Shown here: piece after piece, positions 8,901-20,185 of the stretch | Numbering within the stretch: position 1 is the stretch's first letter | How the letters are laid out: the number at the start of each line of letters is the position of its first letter | Assembly: GCA_036897625.1 (NCBI GenBank) | Contig: JAYMTA010001356.1 | Coordinates: 1 to 20,432 of the forward strand | Length of the DNA stretch: 20,432 bases | Reading direction: 5' to 3' | Origin: Pelargonium cotyledonis | Lineage: Eukaryota > Streptophyta > Magnoliopsida > Geraniales > Geraniaceae | Translations under genes and position numbers: made by a program | The notes under the pieces: generated by a model | What the model was told of the DNA's origin: nothing | What the model saw: only the letters and a program-made list of their open reading frames with translations | The model's database searches: none

Positions 8901-11900
8901 GCCCGTGCCTAAAGGCCCAGCACCACCATGACTTTGAGCTCTCATATTTCCGTTAGCCAAGCCAAGACCACCGCCAGAAACGTTTTGCTGCATTCTTTGC
9001 TGAGCCATTGAAATTCTACTATTAAGTTCAGATTTATTTGCAACATCACGGCGCTCGAGCAAATATGTCCGCAACCAGTAATAAAGAGCCTGGAAGATAA
9101 GAGTAATAAAGTTATTAATTAAAGCGAAAACTTCAATATAATATCTATTCAAAACTACATTTATAGAAAATAAGGAATAAATAAAAATGAATCAAAATCC
9201 ATTGTAAACTAGCATATTTTATGTAATGTTCACCTGTGGATATACTGTGGCGATCTTTAGCAGTACAAGTTTGCAATGGGGTGCTTCCGTCCTCTGCAAG
9301 GATAGTAGTAGCTGAGGAATCCAAGCAAGCCAAACCCAATGGGGTATTTGATCCATGTGCTTGTCAAATGCCCTCCCCACAGGCTCACTGGAAGTATCAA
9401 AGCTGAGAAGATATAGGACACGAGCAAGGTGGCTTCTGGAGTTGGAAATGCCATATTTTATACCTTGAAGAAAACAACTGACCGCATATTCTAACCAAAT
9501 TTCATCATGAGAATCCTTGTAAGCCTGTTAAAGACAGAATGTCAGCATTTAAGTTGATGATGGCATGGAAAGAATGGAAAACAGCTAAAAGTTATTACCA
9601 TGTCACAATAATTTCCCCAGCTTATCCATCCCTTAGGCAAATTTTTGAAAAGGCTGATAGCATTGGAATAAGCAAGGTTCGCACCCTCAGTATCATTTAA
9701 CTTCAACAAGAAATCTCCATGGAGACGATAAATTTCTGCCTTGTGTTTCACTGGAAAATATTCCAGATTAGTGCTGTTGATCAAATTAAGGCCACTTGAA
9801 AGCTCTCCCTTCATATCCAGATAAGCCTTTGCTTGTTCTCTTATCTTAACAAAAGCTTCCTGAAACAAAAAATATGAAAAATTATGTGATATCCACACTT
9901 CATGTTCACCTACTAAATACCAAAGAAGCATTCAACAGTCGAAAGAACTACAGAGTTCTTTGAAATAGGCAAGCAGAGGTTTAAGCATAATCGGAGGAAC
10001 CAACTTCTCTCATATCTACACAAGGTTTGAGATAATCATTGCAAACATTGAAATTATTTAATTCCACCCTAAAATTAATTCAAACCTATTTAATTTGAGG
10101 AATGATTACAACATAACAATTGAGATTTCTAAAAGAATAATCGATAAAATGATTAGGATTATCTTAGAATTGATTTTTAAGGCACAGAAGTTTTACAAAT
10201 TGTAACCCTTAAATGGTGAACCCCTACGTTCATGAAAGAGACAGTCCTTTTCCTACCACCAAGAGCAAAAATGAAACTGATAATAATTTGCAATACCTGC
10301 ACTTCCATGGTGGAATGGCCATACATCTTTTCAAGTATGGTCACACAAACATCATGAAGACCTTGCCTGCGAGAAATGCCAGCGAGCTTATTGACATTCC
10401 ATGCTTTGTCACGATAACCAAGGTGATGAAGCTGCGGATTTGTGGTACCAAAATCCTTAAATGCATCTATGACAGCATTATACATTTCATTCCTCCATTG
10501 AATCAAATCACACCAAACAGACATATTATCCCACTCATTTGGTGTTCTCAGTCTCCATGTTTCAAGAATGTCCTTAAGATCCGCATACAGATTTCCGTGC
10601 ACACCAACAACAGAATTGCTAGAAAGTTTGTTTCCATTGGCAATGTCCAAAAGAATTCTGGCAGATTCTTGAACTTCAACTAGCTGTTGGAACTGCTGCA
10701 ATAGAGGAATTCTAGAATGAGCAGACATCTCTGGCAATTGCCACCACTGCTCTAAAGCAAGATCAACACCTTTTCCCACAATGTTTTCAGCATCACCTAC
10801 ACCATTTGTATTTTTGTCATGCAAGGCAAAGAAGGCTTGAACCAGACGAAGCTTTAAAGTCTCTTCAACTTGAGCCTTTGGAATCACGTGATCCTTCATA
10901 TACGTCCAATCTGGCAGTTTCCAAACTGAGTCCAGTAGTATCTCGTAATTCTCAGTACTCTTTCCAAAATCTACCAATGCATCCCACTGACTAAGTTGAA
11001 TACCACAATGAATCCATTGCTCTTCCCAAAGACACATCTCAGCTTTGGGTACTACATTGCTATTTGTGCCTTGTGTTGCCTTTACCATAGCTTGGTAGAA
11101 AAGGTTTTGTGCACGCTGCCAATAACCATGCTGAGCTAGACAAAGCCCAGCCTTGGTTTCTGATGTAGTAGACCTTTTCTTCAACAAGCCACACCTCATA
11201 TCTTCTTCATTAAGCAACCGATAAAGCTCAGCCAAGGACTCAGCACACTTTGATTCATTCGAGAGCCAAGTGACATGACTTTCTAGCAAAGCCAATGAGA
11301 TATGCCAGGCATTGTAAGTTTTCCCAATATACTTAATGAGCTCACTTGGCATCCGAGGTTGAGGTTGGCTCAACTGGAGTCCTTCAAGAAGTGCTTGCAC
11401 AACATTTGGCCTGCTGCCTTGCTGTTTTTTATGGTAATCTTTTGATAAGAGTGCAATCATTGGTTTAGCCAAAGTTACCTGTTCTTCTTTGTGCAGGGCC
11501 ATCCACACAATAGGAAACACCAAAACCCACAAATGATATGCAACATTTGCATCAGTGTGTGCCAGTTCTCTCAATGGAGTAACAAGATCAGCCACCTAGA
11601 ATAGAAAGTAAAGGTTAAGAATATTAATGCAAAATACAAATTTTGATGCAGATCCTAAAGATAACGCTGCAGAATTCCAAAAGAAGATACCATTTGGTTC
11701 TAAAATTTGAAAGTACACAAAATACCTGAAGTTTGCTTGTCTCATTCAGAAATTGAGCATGCTTGAGAACAAAGCTATCAAATGTGAGAGGAGAATCTTC
11801 AGCTTCATCAGAAACATTAGTAACCTGATGCTGCACCCCAGAACTATCTGGAACAGAACCTGAAACTGCAAGTGGGAGCACTCTAGCAGAGTTTGGAGCA

Positions 11901-14900
11901 AGTGTGATGGATTGATTTTCAACTAAGATAGCAAGGAGAAGATCTAAGCCTTGTTTGAGCCAGAAGACATCACTCAGAGATTCCCAGTCCTGAATTTGTA
12001 TGATATATTGCAGCCTAGTGAACAATGTTTTGCCAATAGAGTCATGATAAAGTGTAAAGAAATTCTTTCTAGTTTCAGGGTCCCTAGCTAGTAAACCAAG
12101 CATGAATTGACTCTCAACCTTTAGAAATACCTCTTGCCGTAAGGCCAAGGGATATCTGCAAGATCAAACAATACCATTATATCCTGATGAATTCAAAATC
12201 AAAACAAAATTGATTTGTATAGTACTTACTTATTTGAATCAGCACATATTCCATAAAGAATCTGAAGATACTTCGTATCCCACTCTTCAAGAGCAGTTGG
12301 GGGGAAGTTCTGATTATCAACTTGGGAAAGCTTGACAAGAAAAGAGACTATATCCTTGGGTGTGAGAAAAGCACTCAATACGGTAGGTGTGCTAGGCTTG
12401 CTGACATCATCTTCAATCCATCCTTTTATGACATCAAGTATGCAAAGAAGCACACTAGCATCAGTACTTTTCTCTGAGAGCAAGGCATTCAAGATTTGAG
12501 TGATAGATCTTTTGCACTCGGCTACAAGCATGACCTTTACACTGATAAGTTTCAAGACAGATTTTAAATTAGAGATGACTGCTCCAACATCAGCACCTTG
12601 ACGAGAAGAAGTAACCACAAATTCTGACTCAGTTCTCTGACCCTGGAATGAAAGATGCTCTGCTTAATGCAAGTTGAATAGAGACTACAAGTGTCCAATA
12701 AGAATATTATATATGGCAATACTCTAGCCAAAGATGAAAAAAAGGCAGACATGAATTGGTATAAAAACACATGAGTGCTCATGAATATGAAACTAATGGA
12801 ATAGCCTAAACTGCTTGTCAAATGGGTGTAATTTTAGATTTTAGCCCTAGAACGAGGAGTGGCCAATGTGGCATTACAAAATTTATGGGTTACAAGTACA
12901 TAAGCAATATATAAGAATTGAATTGAATTATGGATGAGGATTTAGAGCATGTTGGACCCAACCATGGACTAAAAAGGAATGAGGATCCTATATTTGCACT
13001 TATATTTTTTAGAATAGTATTGACCCAAAATGGAATCTTACTCCGCTATTGAAATGCTACTACTAAAATGGCCACTTTAAACCTTATATTAACTCTTTTT
13101 TTTAGTCACGGCATGAATAATATACTTCACCCAGCAAAGGGGCACAATGAGAATCCCACTCCATACAGAAAAAAGGCAGTTTCACTAAGCTAATATAGAG
13201 CAAGTAATTAAGTAACCATGTTGGAATAAAAACACCACATTATGAATTTTGCTTAGTGAATAGGAATGAGAATTTTGCTTAGGGAATAGGAATGAAAATT
13301 AATAAAAATTCATAATCCAAACACCACCTCAGTGTTTCATATAAACTATTGATTGATAATATAGTATACTGGTGAAGTTGTTTTTCTTTTAAATGCATCA
13401 TTATCAGAAAAGAGAAAAAAGAAGAAAAAAAGGGAGAGCCATACTTGTCTTACATGAGAACCTGCTGACGTTCCCATATCATGTGCCAGGCGTTGAAGGA
13501 TACGAACCAAAATGAAAGGATCAATAAAGTTCTTATGAACCTCTGTCAAGGTTTTAATGACAAGCAGCACAAAACTAATCGAATTTGCAGCATTATCTTC
13601 ACCCGAAGTCTGAGTTACTGTGACAGCATTGATTTGCTTCCGTATCAACTCATCAACCTTCTGATACAGCAATTTCACATCTTGTAGAGCCTGGGCTTCT
13701 TCAATAGGAAAAGCAATAAATACAATCTTCAAAAGTGAGCATAGTGACTTTCCCGCATCCAACATTTTATACTTAAAACAAGGTTCAAGAATCTGCCAAA
13801 GAAAGAAAAATGATTAACAAAGACATTCAACTTATTAAACATCCAATAATAAATCAAACAAAAACTACATCATAGAACAATAGCATACTTGTGAAATCTG
13901 GTTGATATTATTTCGAATGAACAAATGTGGCTGCTTTTCTAAAACGTTGTTCATCACATCCAAGCCCTGTGCAAGAGCCGTGGATGGATCCTTTGACTGA
14001 GATGGTTGAGGGCTGCTCAATAGCTTTTCCAGATGATTGAACTTGACATTGGCGTTTGGCCATACCTCAAGAGCCTGAGATAGTAGCTCCAAAGCTTGTT
14101 TGTACATAGTGCTAGCTTCTTTTTCCTTGGGCTCTATTAGCAAGGCAACCTGGTTCCCAAAACCCGAGTAAAGTGTAAGCCATCACACCATATATACTAT
14201 AATGTAACTTGGCAGTTCGGAACATGTTAAAATATATTAGAATCCATGCTTTATTATTTCCAAATGCTATGCCTTAGACTATGTCCATTTCCTATTTGAA
14301 TATTAGTGACCTCTTATAATACCCAATATAAAGGGCTTATCTTCTACTATAATATAACATCAATACTTTATATCATTTCTTCTTCTTCTTGATAGTCTCT
14401 GGACAGACTTTTGCTGCCGACATTGTTCTCTCAACAGTGTTGGGATCTCTTTTCAACGTCTCTTACGTGGTTTTTTTAGGCATAAATATGGGGACATCTC
14501 CACACTGAGAAAAAGACTTGTAATATTTTCTTGGTATCCTAACTGTCAGTATTCGGTTTGGGATTTGTTCAATCTAAATCGCCTGGCTTATGAAAATTTC
14601 TCATAGTCCAGCCACACTACAGTGAAGGGCTCTGATCAGTCATCCCCTGCTAAAGAATCGGCAAACTTTAATACGTGTCTCAACACGTGTGCTTCTCATT
14701 GGATTTGTCATAGTCAATGGCTTATCTGGTTTGTATAACCTGGACAGTTCTTGTCTCACATTTTTAGTGGTTTTGATAAACTCAGGTGTCTATTTAGCAA
14801 TACCTTGATTTTAGGAGGGGATGTTTAGATATATAAGAAACCCATGATTTATAGGATTCCTTGACTAGTTGATTACGCCTTAATCAGAAGAGCTTAGTTA

Positions 14901-17900
14901 TTTTCCATAAACTCAGCCTCAAACTATGCCTATTTCCTATTTGGATAGTAGTTAACTCTTATGAAGCCCTCTATATAGAGGGGCTTCTCTTCCACGATCC
15001 CATAACATCAATATTACATATCATTTCTTATTTCCACAGCACATTAACGTAATTAAAGAATATGAAGCATATATGATAGTGAAAGTTGAACCCAGCCTTA
15101 CTCTAATGAGAAAGTTGATAATTATCTCTTCCATAGCAGGATTGGGTTTGAATTCTTCATCAGGTTGGACAGCAGATCCTGTGGTTTCTATGTTAGGGAT
15201 TGATGATGCACCACCAGGGGACATGATACGGAGGGATTGAAGGCCCGCCTCAACCTTCACTGGCTTGGTTGGATCTTCAGGGAAAGTAGATCCATCAGTA
15301 GGACACTTAGAATCAGAATCAGCAGAGCTAAGATTAAGCCCATCATTGGTTTGGCTAGAGACATCACCATCAGGCACAACTTTCATTTTAGTTTGCCTTT
15401 GCCTTTCCCAACAAACCACTAATCCAGCAAGTTCAATAGCTAGACGCCTGTTTTCTGTTGCAGTATTATACGGCAATCCAAGGCGATTGAGAGAATTCAC
15501 CATTTGATGTACGAATTGTGCTCTGAAGCTGTAGAAGAGATCTGAATGTCGAACAATGAGCTGGAAAATGTGGATCAAATTAGGCATTGAATGACCTTCC
15601 TCAACCAGAATTCTTTTTGTGTATCTTATCCAAATTGGCATACGAGAATCCTCAGGAGGCAACCTTCGCGGTAATGCCGGCATCAGTATATCCAGTGCCT
15701 GCTTGACCAACATCTTATTTTCTGGCTGGCAGGTTCTAAGAAGTGCAACAAAGACCTGCATCCTCAAAATAAAAATAAGGATAACATTTATCGCATAGAT
15801 ATAAAATGGTTGTCCCACATGCTGTATATACATATGCTCGTGTTTATGTCAGATCATGATTCATTGTTATGAAGCCACTCAATTACTGTAGATTTGGAAG
15901 GATGTAGCAATAGTCAATAAACCAGTTAGTAAAGGCGCACAGAGTCTGATCTAGAGAAGTATTACAAATCATAAGCCAAAAGTTTAAACCACAAGATCAA
16001 TTTGTATCAATCAATTTATGATTATATTGTTGACATTAAAAATTGACCAAATTTATTATGATAGGAATCAAGTTACACAGTTCAGGATAGTTATAACATG
16101 AAGCAGATAAAGTACCTGGAGAATGATTTTCTCTGGGGCCTGATAGGCCTCCAAGAAATGGCAAACATTCACAAAGGCCCATTGCTTACTCACACTATCC
16201 TCACGTTTCAGATGATTCCAGCCAAACTTAATTAGTTCTTTTCTATGATGTACAAGATCATTCTGAAGATACTTGAGAAGTAAAGTAGCAAGCTGCAAAA
16301 GTTCTATCCTCAACGGTTCATCGTATTCAGCAGAAACCTGTCAAAGAGAATCACAACATTTTACTATTACAATCAAAGCATTTTGCTGGTCAACATGCTG
16401 CAGATTATGAACCAAAATGTCATCGAATAACAATCCATTGCAAAAGGCAAGACGCTACCTCTTCTGGAGGATCAAGGAGTTTCTCAACAATTGTTTTTAT
16501 TATAGCAGGATCAACCACCTCCCAACTTTGTCCATTTTTGAATGCATGAGCTAGCATCGGAAGAATGAGTATTTGCATCCCGACTACCAGATGATCATGA
16601 CCAAGTTGTTTTGACTGAAAGAGATTCAAAAATTGCAAGAGCAGTGCTGTCTTTATTTTTGGTGGATACCCCTCTGCAACCTGAGATCAAGGATGCTTAT
16701 TAGTAGCACTTACAACAGGTAAAATGATTCATAAAAAAAATATTTGGCACAGGTAGAATATCAAGATAATACCTCAATAATGTAAAACTCCTTCAAAAAC
16801 GTATAATCAATACGAGTGTGATACAAGAAGATGGATAGAATATCAAAGAAAATGTTCACTTCAGTCTTCTCGTGACGTACATAACTCAAAAAGCATTTGA
16901 CAAGCCATTTGCTTTCTTTCACCTACATTTCAGTGATTCTTGTCAAAAGACAGCATACGAGCATATTAATTGTCAGAAAAAAAAGTATAAGAATAATCCT
17001 TGAAAGTATAGATGCAGACAAACCATGGCAGAAAATTTCTATTTCTATATTATTCAGAGATATGACTTAGAAAACCAAACAGGATTTTAGATCCAAATGA
17101 TTCCAGAAAATAGAAATACTGGGCATCAGAATATCATAAGGCATGAGATAAATAATATCAAAAACAGATGTATTAGATCCCAAAGAATATAGTAAAAGAA
17201 AGATAAGTACTGGGTATGCCCTAGAAGAAACTGATCCTATGTGAGATAAGTTTGTACCTAATGACTTACACGAAAAATATATATACAGAAAGTTCCAAGT
17301 GTTTATCTTCAAATATATATTGTACCGCTCAAAATATCACAAATGCATTAAAGTTTAATATTACTAGGCATACACTACCCATTTTCCTAATTATATATTT
17401 TTTAGACTATTGGGTGCACAAGTCTTTTGGCCAGTGCACGTGAGGCATAAGGTACAGTAAATATACTGGTAATTTTATACTAACAAACAATTGAGGAGTT
17501 ACGACCAAACAACTCACTTGCACTAAGCTTAACTCTTGTTCATTGTGCAAACGGGATACTCTAGCAGGTGACTTCCAAACAAGTACCAAGGTTTCAAACA
17601 CAACACGGTTACTCTGCAACCATCCAGGTATTAGCTTGACCAAAGTTTTAATAAGAGCAAGTCCTTGAAAATAAGCATCTGAAGGAGCAGTTGGGGTTGC
17701 AGACTGTTGGTTGGAACTCTCGGATGGAGTAGCAAGACCTTCATCACCCGCTGAAGCCACAGGTGGTGTTGAAGTCGCAGATGCATCAAATTTTGGCAAA
17801 AACTCAGGGAAGGCACGTTCAAGTATCTTCTGCGCTGATTTTGCAAGCTCATCTCTCAATGGCAGCCCAGCATCTGATCTTATTATATACACAAATCTGC

Positions 17901-20185
17901 AGTCAATAAGATTATACAGATAAATAATTGTAACACGTTTAATTTATAAGACTACTGAAGTAACAACTTCTCGCCAGCATCTGAACCTTACCGTCTGAAG
18001 TATCTTGGTTCGTGTAATCGAGCAAGAAAATAATCAACAGCATGTGTTGCATATCGATTCAAGAACTTTGTAAGTGGGAGACGATATGGGCTGTTGATCT
18101 CGCTATACACTTCTCCTGGAGAAAGTGCCCCCTCCAAACCAATAGTTAAGGTGACGAGTTCATCAAGGAACTTAGAAGCAGCCTGGGGTAGAAGGTGAAA
18201 AAGCTCAATAATCGCTGCAAAAAAAAAAAATAATAATAATAATAATAATTAAATGAATGAATGTCATTTTTTTCTTCTGTATAGCTTCAGTTTGTGTAAT
18301 ACATGTTTGAGCAACTCCAAGTGCAAGTAAAGATATACAGGATGCATTACCTGCTGCAATTTTAGGTTCTTCACCAGCCTTCCAAGACTTCTGAGTCTGC
18401 GCCAGCTTTTCGGGTTCCAGCCACTTCTTTAAGTGCTCTAACAACTTGCACCCCAAGGTAACATTAAACCAAACGGAAAACACTTCAAGCAGGTGGGCCA
18501 AGCCTTGCAGAAGTGGCATGCTGAGATTTTTTGTATGAGCCAAATTTAATAATATAGGCCTCAGACTGCCCTGCAAAAGTTCTTTGGGCATTCTGTGTTG
18601 ATTCATAACCTATATTAGAAATCAATCAAACGAGCGAAATAAGCATCATATGATAAAGCTATCAAACAGTGTTCAACAAGCAATAGCAGGGCACAGAGAC
18701 TTTAAAATGATAACTGACACTCTTAGATGACCAATTGTATTATTAAAAATAAACCTACAAAAGAACGGCAACAAACCTGCCGCAGGCCTTCTTTTGCAAC
18801 AGCAACAACTTCTGGTGTCTTACTTGTTAAAGACTTAAAAAACATGGAAATGATCTTTGAACGCAAATCAGAATGATTAGGAGTTTTAAAATCTGCCCAT
18901 GCCATTGCAGTACAGAGTAGCTCAATGCAAGCTGTTCGAAGTCTATTCAATGATGTGGCCACTTTGGGGTTCATGAACTTCACAACCCATACAGTCTCAT
19001 CAGCTTCAGCAATTTGTAGCGCTTCTTGCAAGAAATTAACTAATTCTTGAGTCAACTTGAGAAGTGGAGGCCTCAAGGCCAAACAGAAATTCAAAGCTGT
19101 AACTGTACCAACCTACATACCATCATAAAATTTAGGATCGAAAAGAGATAATTGTTTTCTAAATGAAAACTAGCAACGTGATTTACCTGTTGATCAACGG
19201 TTTTTGATCGAAGCGGCCGCATAATTAGAGGCTGGAGCATTGGTTGATATAAAGGTTCTAGTAGCTCAGACACCTCACTACCAGTCCTACTAGCCAAAAG
19301 TGCCAAACATGACTGCACATTCTTTCTCACGACTTTAGATGCATTATTAAACAACTCTGAAGCAAGAAATTCAACGACTCCTTGAAAGCTTTGCCTGCGG
19401 GATTCACTATTTGCTTCACTAACATTATTTACCACACGTAGAACTTGCGTAAGCACTCGGCTTGTCTCTTCCTGCTCTTTGTTAGCATGAATAGGAAGAC
19501 ATTTAAGAACATATACAAGACCTCGGACTATTCTTACTTGAAAACAACACAAGGTCTCAACAGTGACTTTTCCAACCAAAGCACCAAGTCCCAAAACACC
19601 TCCCATCTGTGCTTGCCATGTACTTCCGAAACAGCAATGCAATAGACGGGGTAGAAGCTGCTCAAAAGCGGGAATGTGAACACTTGGTGGTGGTGAATAG
19701 ACAGGATTCATTGACGGACTAGAAACAATCATCGGAGTAGCTGGGCCTCCTCTTGACATCAGACCATCAGCATGTTTAGAGCGTGCAAGAAACAGAAGTG
19801 TATCAGCAAATACATTTAAAGCATTGAGAGCAGCTTTAGCATGGAGCCTATTTTCACCTGACAGCACATCTACCAACGCATCTAAAAAAATTTGAGGGTC
19901 CAGCTCTTTCAGATTAGGACTAGTACTGTGCTTTGACCTTGAACTGACACTAACATTTGGTGAAATTATAGGACCAACAAGTGTAGCAGTTTCAAATGAA
20001 GTGTTATTTGAGGATTGAACAATATGAAATATTATAGCAAAATGTCGGCAAACATTGACAGTAAAATCATCCCTGGGGTCATGAATATCCGGTTCTGCAC
20101 TGGCCGCAATAATGGTCATTAACAGAATCTTAAAAACAGACTTCTCTGCCATAAGTTGGGTTTTCGTCTTTACGCCCAAGTCCAC
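5877..20185 (-). CDS. TRA1: TRRAP/Tra1 homologue, 22 3'-terminal coding exons (5' part beyond the window)
   Basis: Tra1/TRRAP is the giant pseudokinase scaffold of the SAGA and NuA4 acetyltransferase complexes in the nucleus; it is bound by activators to bring histone acetylation to promoters. Exons in transcript order: 20185-19187, 19112-18777, 18609-18351, 18214-17992, 17896-17518, 16922-16773, 16680-16459, 16337-16116, 15755-15102, 14149-13889, 13792-13445, 12642-12230, 12155-11726, 11595-10297, 9859-9599, 9524-9234, 9089-8613, 8172-7741, 7557-7279, 7029-6478, 6379-6170, 5996-5877. All junctions are GT-AG and phases agree, giving 8817 nt and 2938 residues with no internal stop. Helical HEAT-type sequence fills roughly residues 1-1630, the FAT region about 1630-2340, a PI3K-like domain lacking catalytic residues about 2550-2890, and FATC the end (MDPTWHPWF, stop TGA 5877-5879). 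Plant TRA1 proteins are near 3850 residues, so about 900 are missing at the N-terminus. The gene appears intact over the part seen. Confidence 0.95.
6170..7557 (-). other. TRA1: TRA1 pseudokinase domain exons
   Basis: Exons 7557-7279, 7029-6478 and 6379-6170 encode the PI3/4-kinase-like fold. The PIKK catalytic loop, normally G-D-R-H-x-x-N, reads GGRSPNKILF, and the metal-binding DFG reads DFH (in QTDFHP). The catalytic Asp, His and Asn are therefore absent, as in all TRRAP/Tra1 proteins. The domain is structural, not enzymatic. Confidence 0.85.
8173..8612 (-). other. TRA1 intron (440 bp) with a 14-bp inverted repeat
   Basis: This AT-rich intron contains TTTCCTTCTAAATT (8324-8337) and its exact reverse complement at 8348-8361, separated by 10 nt. 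A similar TTTCCTTCTAAAT lies just before, near 8303-8315. No coding sequence was found. Confidence 0.75.
8613..11595 (-). other. TRA1: TRA1 FAT-domain exons and plant linker
   Basis: The 1299-nt exon 11595-10297 is the longest in the window. With 9859-9599, 9524-9234 and the start of 9089-8613 it encodes the FAT helical repeats (for example GYWQRAQNLFYQAMVKATQG, HWVWLAWIPQLLLSLQ, ALYYWLRTYL). Exon 9089-8613 then passes into a Gly/Ser/Gln/Asn-rich, probably disordered segment of about 110 residues before the pseudokinase region. Confidence 0.8.
9860..10296 (-). other. TRA1 intron (437 bp)
   Basis: The donor is GAAGTGCAG|GTATTG and the acceptor TTTCAG|GAAGCT. The interior is AT-rich and I see no repeat or gene in it. 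Confidence 0.8.
12643..13444 (-). other. TRA1 intron (802 bp)
   Basis: It joins HVRQ to GQRTESEF in phase 0. The intron is AT-rich, with an inverted repeat enclosing a 26-bp tandem duplication at 13239-13316. No coding sequence or complete transposon was recognised. Confidence 0.85.
13239..13316. repeat. 26-bp tandem duplication inside a 12-bp inverted repeat
   Basis: ATTATGAATTTT (13239-13250) has an exact reverse complement at 13305-13316. Between and overlapping them are two 26-bp units, 13244-13269 and 13270-13295, both GAATTTTGCTTAG-GAATAGGAATGA with one mismatch. It could be the remnant of a small MITE, but no target duplication is evident. Confidence 0.6.
14225..14390 (+). repeat. left LTR of the TRIM-like element
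   Basis: About 166 bp long. Compared with the right LTR it lacks roughly 50 bp in its 5' half but keeps the shared blocks ATTTCCTATTTG, ATAACATCAATA and TATCATTTCTT. The 3' boundary is approximate because the final bases have diverged into a CTT run. Confidence 0.65.
14822..15038 (+). repeat. right LTR of the TRIM-like element
   Basis: About 217 bp, starting TGTTTAGATATATAAG and ending in CCACA. An internal CTCTATATAGAGGGG provides a TATA-like core near the expected transcription start of an LTR. It is the longer and presumably less deleted of the two LTRs. Confidence 0.7.
15756..16115 (-). other. TRA1 intron (360 bp)
   Basis: The donor is CTCCAG|GTACTT and the acceptor GATGCAG|GTCTTT. It is AT-rich and I see nothing else in it. 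Confidence 0.8.
16923..17517 (-). other. TRA1 intron (595 bp)
   Basis: It joins LSLVQ to VKESKWLV in phase 0. The interior is AT-rich, with short random open frames on both strands and no recognisable repeat or gene. Confidence 0.8.
18219..18250. repeat. poly(A) and (TAA)n microsatellite in a TRA1 intron
   Basis: A run of A (18219-18230) followed by TAA units (18231-18250). On the gene strand the A run is a T tract ending in TTTGCAG, so it doubles as the polypyrimidine tract of the acceptor for exon 18214-17992. Confidence 0.8.

Larger units (their letters stand above)
14225..15038 (+). mobile_element. TRIM-like non-autonomous LTR retroelement in a TRA1 intron
   Basis: Two imperfect direct repeats, each starting TGTT, bracket about 430 bp. 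The right copy is preceded by a polypurine tract, AGGAGGGGA (14813-14821), directly before its TG, which sets plus orientation, opposite to TRA1. A degraded primer-binding-like stretch, GATAGTCTCTGGACAG, follows the left repeat at about 14391-14406. Flanks GAACA (14220-14224) and GCACA (15039-15043) match at 4 of 5 bases, fitting a target-site duplication. The interior is far too short for Gag-Pol and has no long frame. At 814 bp it suits terminal-repeat retrotransposons in miniature. Without it the host intron (14150-15101) would be about 135 bp. Confidence 0.75.

Noticed and set aside
10213-10683. 156-codon plus-strand open frame over TRA1 FAT exon
   Set aside because: It is antisense to a well-supported coding exon and encodes nothing recognisable.
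14391-14821. Gag or Pol coding sequence inside the intronic LTR element
   Set aside because: The interior is about 430 bp with frequent stops and no recognisable protease, integrase or reverse transcriptase motif.
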